Origin: Bradyrhizobium lupini
GTDB lineage: Bacteria > Pseudomonadota > Alphaproteobacteria > Rhizobiales > Xanthobacteraceae
Direction: 5' to 3'
Assembly: GCF_040939785.1 (NCBI RefSeq)
Contig: NZ_CP162553.1
Coordinates: 248,001-312,000, forward strand
Length of the DNA stretch: 64,000 bases
Part shown: positions 61,858 to 64,000 of the stretch, piece after piece
Position numbering within the stretch: position 1 is the stretch's first letter
Layout: the number at the start of each line of letters is the position of its first letter
Position numbers and translations under genes: made by a program
The notes under the pieces: generated by a model
Databases searched by the model: none
Told to the model about the DNA's origin: nothing
What the model saw: the letters and a program-made list of their open reading frames with translations, nothing else

Positions 61858-62328
61858 TCACCCCTCTCCCAAGCCGAGAATGAAGGTTTCAAGATCGGGC
61901 GCGAGTTCGTTTGTGTTCGGGAAATCGGCGAACATGTCGCCACCGTCCACCGGTTCATGCTCGTGATCCCAGTAGAAGACCTGGCCATAACTGTCCTCCT
62001 CCAGACTCAGCAGGAACAGGTCGCCGCCGGGATCGGGAGCGAAGGGGCAGCTCAGTCGGGGAATTCGATTCATGCCCCGATACACATCGTAATTGTCGAT
62101 GACGCCGTAGCTGTCGGTCGGATGCGTCGTGAACAGCACGTCCAAAACGGTGCGGTCGTTGCGCCAAGGCAGCTCGACGCCGCAGCGGTCGAAGCCGCCG
62201 CCGTCCGATTGCGCCAGTAGCTCCTTGTAGGGCGCGGGCAACGGCGCACCGATGTGTTGCTCCAGCGCACGGATGGCGTTGGAGGGCGCCGGTGGCCGTC
62301 GGTCGTCCATGAGATCCAGATAGTTCAT
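61858..62328 (-). CDS. SMI1/KNR4 (SUKH) family protein
   Basis: 156 residues. The SUKH signature is visible: 'IRALEQHIGAPLPAPYKELL', then 'AQSDGGGFDRCGVELPW', and later 'DLFLLSLEEDSYGQVFYWDH' and 'MFADFPNTNELAPDLETFIL'. SUKH proteins often act as immunity proteins to nuclease or other polymorphic toxins; others have housekeeping roles. No toxin or secretion gene is adjacent in this window, so it is an orphan immunity-type gene or has another role. Starts at ATG 62328. Confidence 0.85.
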   Translation of the reverse strand: MNYLDLMDDRRPPAPSNAIRALEQHIGAPLPAPYKELLAQSDGGGFDRCGVELPWRNDRTVLDVLFTTHPTDSYGVIDNYDVYRGMNRIPRLSCPFAPDPGGDLFLLSLEEDSYGQVFYWDHEHEPVDGGDMFADFPNTNELAPDLETFILGLGEG

Positions 62329-62451
62329 CGGCCTAACTTTGTGCCCCGTGGGTCATCAAAGCGCCCGCGCCAGTGAGCCAACCGCCTCACCACACAACCA
62401 GATTGGTGTGGCCGAATCCCTTGGCGTAGTGGAACACCGAGCCCGTATGCT

Positions 62452-63459
62452 TCAGACCATCGCTTCGGTATCTGCCACTGGACGTTTTCCGCCGTCCGGA
62501 TCTCCCGAGCGAAGCGTCCGGCTTCCGGCAGAGAAAATGTCCTGCACCAACCCGAGCTTGCCGAGTCCCAAAATGATCAGGCCGTTGATGTCGATCTCGT
62601 ACCAGGCGTGCGAAATGTAGGCGTCGCGCGGAAACCGGTGATGGTTGTTGTGCAGGCCTTCACCGAAAGTGAGGATCGTGGTCACGAACTCGTTGGTGGT
62701 GCCGTCGTCGAGATCGAAGCGGCGGTAGCCGTAGCGGCCGTCGCTGTGGCAGACCGAGTTGACCAGTGATGTCGCCATGGTCATGAGGTAACTGCGGAAC
62801 AGGCCGGAGAACAGGATGCAGCCGGTCATCGTGTGCACGCCGCCAAACGCGTAGCCGATCGCGCCCGGAATAATCACTGCCGAGAGCGCGTACCAGTACC
62901 AGCGCGTCCTGGTGAAGAACATGGCGATCGGATCGGCCAGGATATCCTTGGCGTAGTATTCGGCATCCGTGGTGGCCTGGTCCCACACCCAGCCGCCTTG
63001 CGCATGCATCATCCCCTTGGCGAAGGTGACATAGGGGTTGCCGTCGCCGTCATAGTAAGGGCTGTGGACGTCGCCGGGCTTGTCGGAGTGAAGATGATGC
63101 CGGCGATGATTGCTCACCCATTTCAGGATCGAGCCCTGCACCGCCATGGTGGCGATGGCCGCGAACAGCGTCCGCATCACCGGACCGCAGCGGAAGCTGC
63201 GGTGCACGAAGTAGCGGTGCATGAAGCCGATGCCGACCGTGGAAAGCGCGAACGTGCCGGCGAAGACCGAAACCTCCACCCAGCCGATGCCTTGCCAGAA
63301 GGCCCAGACCAGCGCCGCGATCGACCCACCGATCATGATGACGAAGGAGATGTAGGAATCGCGAAACTTGGCGTCGACCACGGGACCTTCGACCAGTACG
63401 CCCGGCGGCATTTTCCGCTCCGCAGCTTCCGCCGGCACCACGCTTTCGATTACGGTCAT
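62452..63459 (-). CDS. Fatty acid desaturase (acyl-CoA delta-9 type)
   Basis: 335 residues from ATG 63459; a GTG at 63477 would add six residues. A membrane di-iron desaturase with three histidine boxes: 'FMHRYFVHRSF' (HxxxxH), 'VSNHRRHHLHSDKPGD' (HxxHH) and 'EGLHNNHHRFPRDAYIS' (HxxHH). Four hydrophobic segments anchor it ('FVIMIGGSIAALVWAFWQGI', 'SVFAGTFALSTVGIGFMHRY' and others). It should introduce a cis double bond into acyl chains and adjust membrane fluidity. Electron donors are not encoded nearby. Confidence 0.9.
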   Translation of the reverse strand: MTVIESVVPAEAAERKMPPGVLVEGPVVDAKFRDSYISFVIMIGGSIAALVWAFWQGIGWVEVSVFAGTFALSTVGIGFMHRYFVHRSFRCGPVMRTLFAAIATMAVQGSILKWVSNHRRHHLHSDKPGDVHSPYYDGDGNPYVTFAKGMMHAQGGWVWDQATTDAEYYAKDILADPIAMFFTRTRWYWYALSAVIIPGAIGYAFGGVHTMTGCILFSGLFRSYLMTMATSLVNSVCHSDGRYGYRRFDLDDGTTNEFVTTILTFGEGLHNNHHRFPRDAYISHAWYEIDINGLIILGLGKLGLVQDIFSAGSRTLRSGDPDGGKRPVADTEAMV

Positions 63460-63664
63460 TCCAGCCGATCCATTCACACAAAATTAACCCTGCTGCGGCG
63501 CACAGTACAACCTCGGGTTATTTCCATCAAGGATTCGAGCTGCCGTGGGAGTACGGAGCGGCGACTTGAAAACAGGCGACCAGAGGAAAAAGAAGCCGGA
63601 TTTCAAGGCCTGGTGACAGCGTTAACCAGGTACAAAGCCTCCGCAATGCACTCCCAGAAGACCG

Positions 63665-64000
63665 ATGCCAGGACAAAGCAAGCGCCCCCTCCCTCGCCTT
63701 CGCAAGCTCCGGCGTAGCGCGCGATCGATGCGAAAGACCTTCGCCCGCGCACCGCGGATGGTTCGGATCGCGGGCGGCGCGGCGATGCTGCTTGCGGTCC
63801 TCGTCCTCGTGAACATCGCCTATCAAACGGTGCGCAAGCCGACCGAGCTGTTCGTCCTAGTCGGCCATGCGCTCGACAAGGAGCCATCGGACACGTGGCG
63901 GCAATACGGGCCGCTGTTCCGCAAGCATTCCACCGCGACGATCACGCCGGAATTGCTGGCCGCGCTGGCGCAGGTCGAGACATCGGGCAATCCGCTCGCG
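63665..64000 (+). CDS. Lytic transglycosylase (SLT domain), N-terminal part, cut by window edge
   Basis: The frame is open to the end of the window. ATG 63665 gives a basic N-terminus (MPGQSKRPLPRLRKLRR...), a membrane anchor ('VRIAGGAAMLLAVLVLVNIA') and then 'LFRKHSTATITPELLAALAQ', with the catalytic glutamate in 'AQVETSGNPLA', the start of an SLT fold. ATG 63728 is an alternative start. Cuts glycan strands of peptidoglycan in the periplasm. The C-terminal part is outside. Confidence 0.65.
   Translation, partial: MPGQSKRPLPRLRKLRRSARSMRKTFARAPRMVRIAGGAAMLLAVLVLVNIAYQTVRKPTELFVLVGHALDKEPSDTWRQYGPLFRKHSTATITPELLAALAQVETSGNPLA

Overview
The window looks like a piece of the main chromosome of a Bradyrhizobium-type alphaproteobacterium (Nitrobacteraceae, Hyphomicrobiales). 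The base composition is high in G+C. The gene families fit that group: BA14K, DUF1236 and DUF2155 proteins, the complex I accessory subunit NDUFA12, a B12-dependent ribonucleotide reductase, an RNase E with a large insertion in its S1 domain, and several exact GGAAC-N16-CGTT promoters of the general-stress sigma factor EcfG. No rRNA, tRNA, insertion sequence, prophage or CRISPR array was seen.

Layout. 0-9 kb: the 5' part of an AsmA-like gene, a frameshifted bcp peroxiredoxin, an M23 peptidase, a low-affinity iron permease family gene with an EcfG promoter, a branched-chain amino acid type binding protein, two EamA transporters, a beta-hydroxyacid dehydrogenase and prfB with a complete programmed frameshift site. 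9-17 kb: envelope and RNA core genes (PBP1A, AMIN/amidase_3 amidase, rne). 17-24 kb: metabolism and transport (DadA-like oxidoreductase, dctA, bioY, aminotransferase) followed by envelope quality control (M48 protease, DsbA-like protein). 24-33 kb: a DUF1236 protein, aroQ-accB-accC, a three-gene phosphorelay operon (CHASE3 kinase, CheY-like regulator, receiver-HisKA_2 kinase) behind an EcfG promoter, a frameshifted aat, and a DUF2155 protein. 33-42 kb: esterase, BASS-like transporter, a divergent GlxA regulator/DJ-1 enzyme pair, NDUFA12, a BA14K protein, a second receiver/hybrid-kinase pair, and an arginase-family enzyme.

42.8-49 kb is visibly less G+C rich and looks accessory: an operon of three tiny proteins, a damaged GrpB gene, a class III cyclase, an NTF2-like protein, an Ada-type activator, short hypothetical genes and copies of a decayed interspersed repeat. 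49-54.5 kb holds a third EamA transporter and nrdJ, which has a 760-base upstream region with a tandem NrdR-box pair. 54.5-64 kb holds an AT-richer NYN-domain gene, a ParB-N gene between two copies of a palindromic repeat, several small secreted or membrane stress-type proteins, a second DUF1236 gene with an EcfG promoter, a SMI1/KNR4 protein, a three-His-box desaturase, and the start of a lytic transglycosylase gene.

The clearest shared theme is the general stress response: four exact EcfG promoters precede two DUF1236 paralogues, the iron permease family gene and the phosphorelay operon. Several otherwise ordinary genes (bcp, the 5' end of the M23 gene, aat, the GrpB gene, a coiled-coil gene at 58.3 kb) are broken by one-base shifts at or near homopolymers. 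This pattern suggests errors in the sequence rather than many true pseudogenes. I did not find a convincing new multi-gene system; the best leads are listed as findings.
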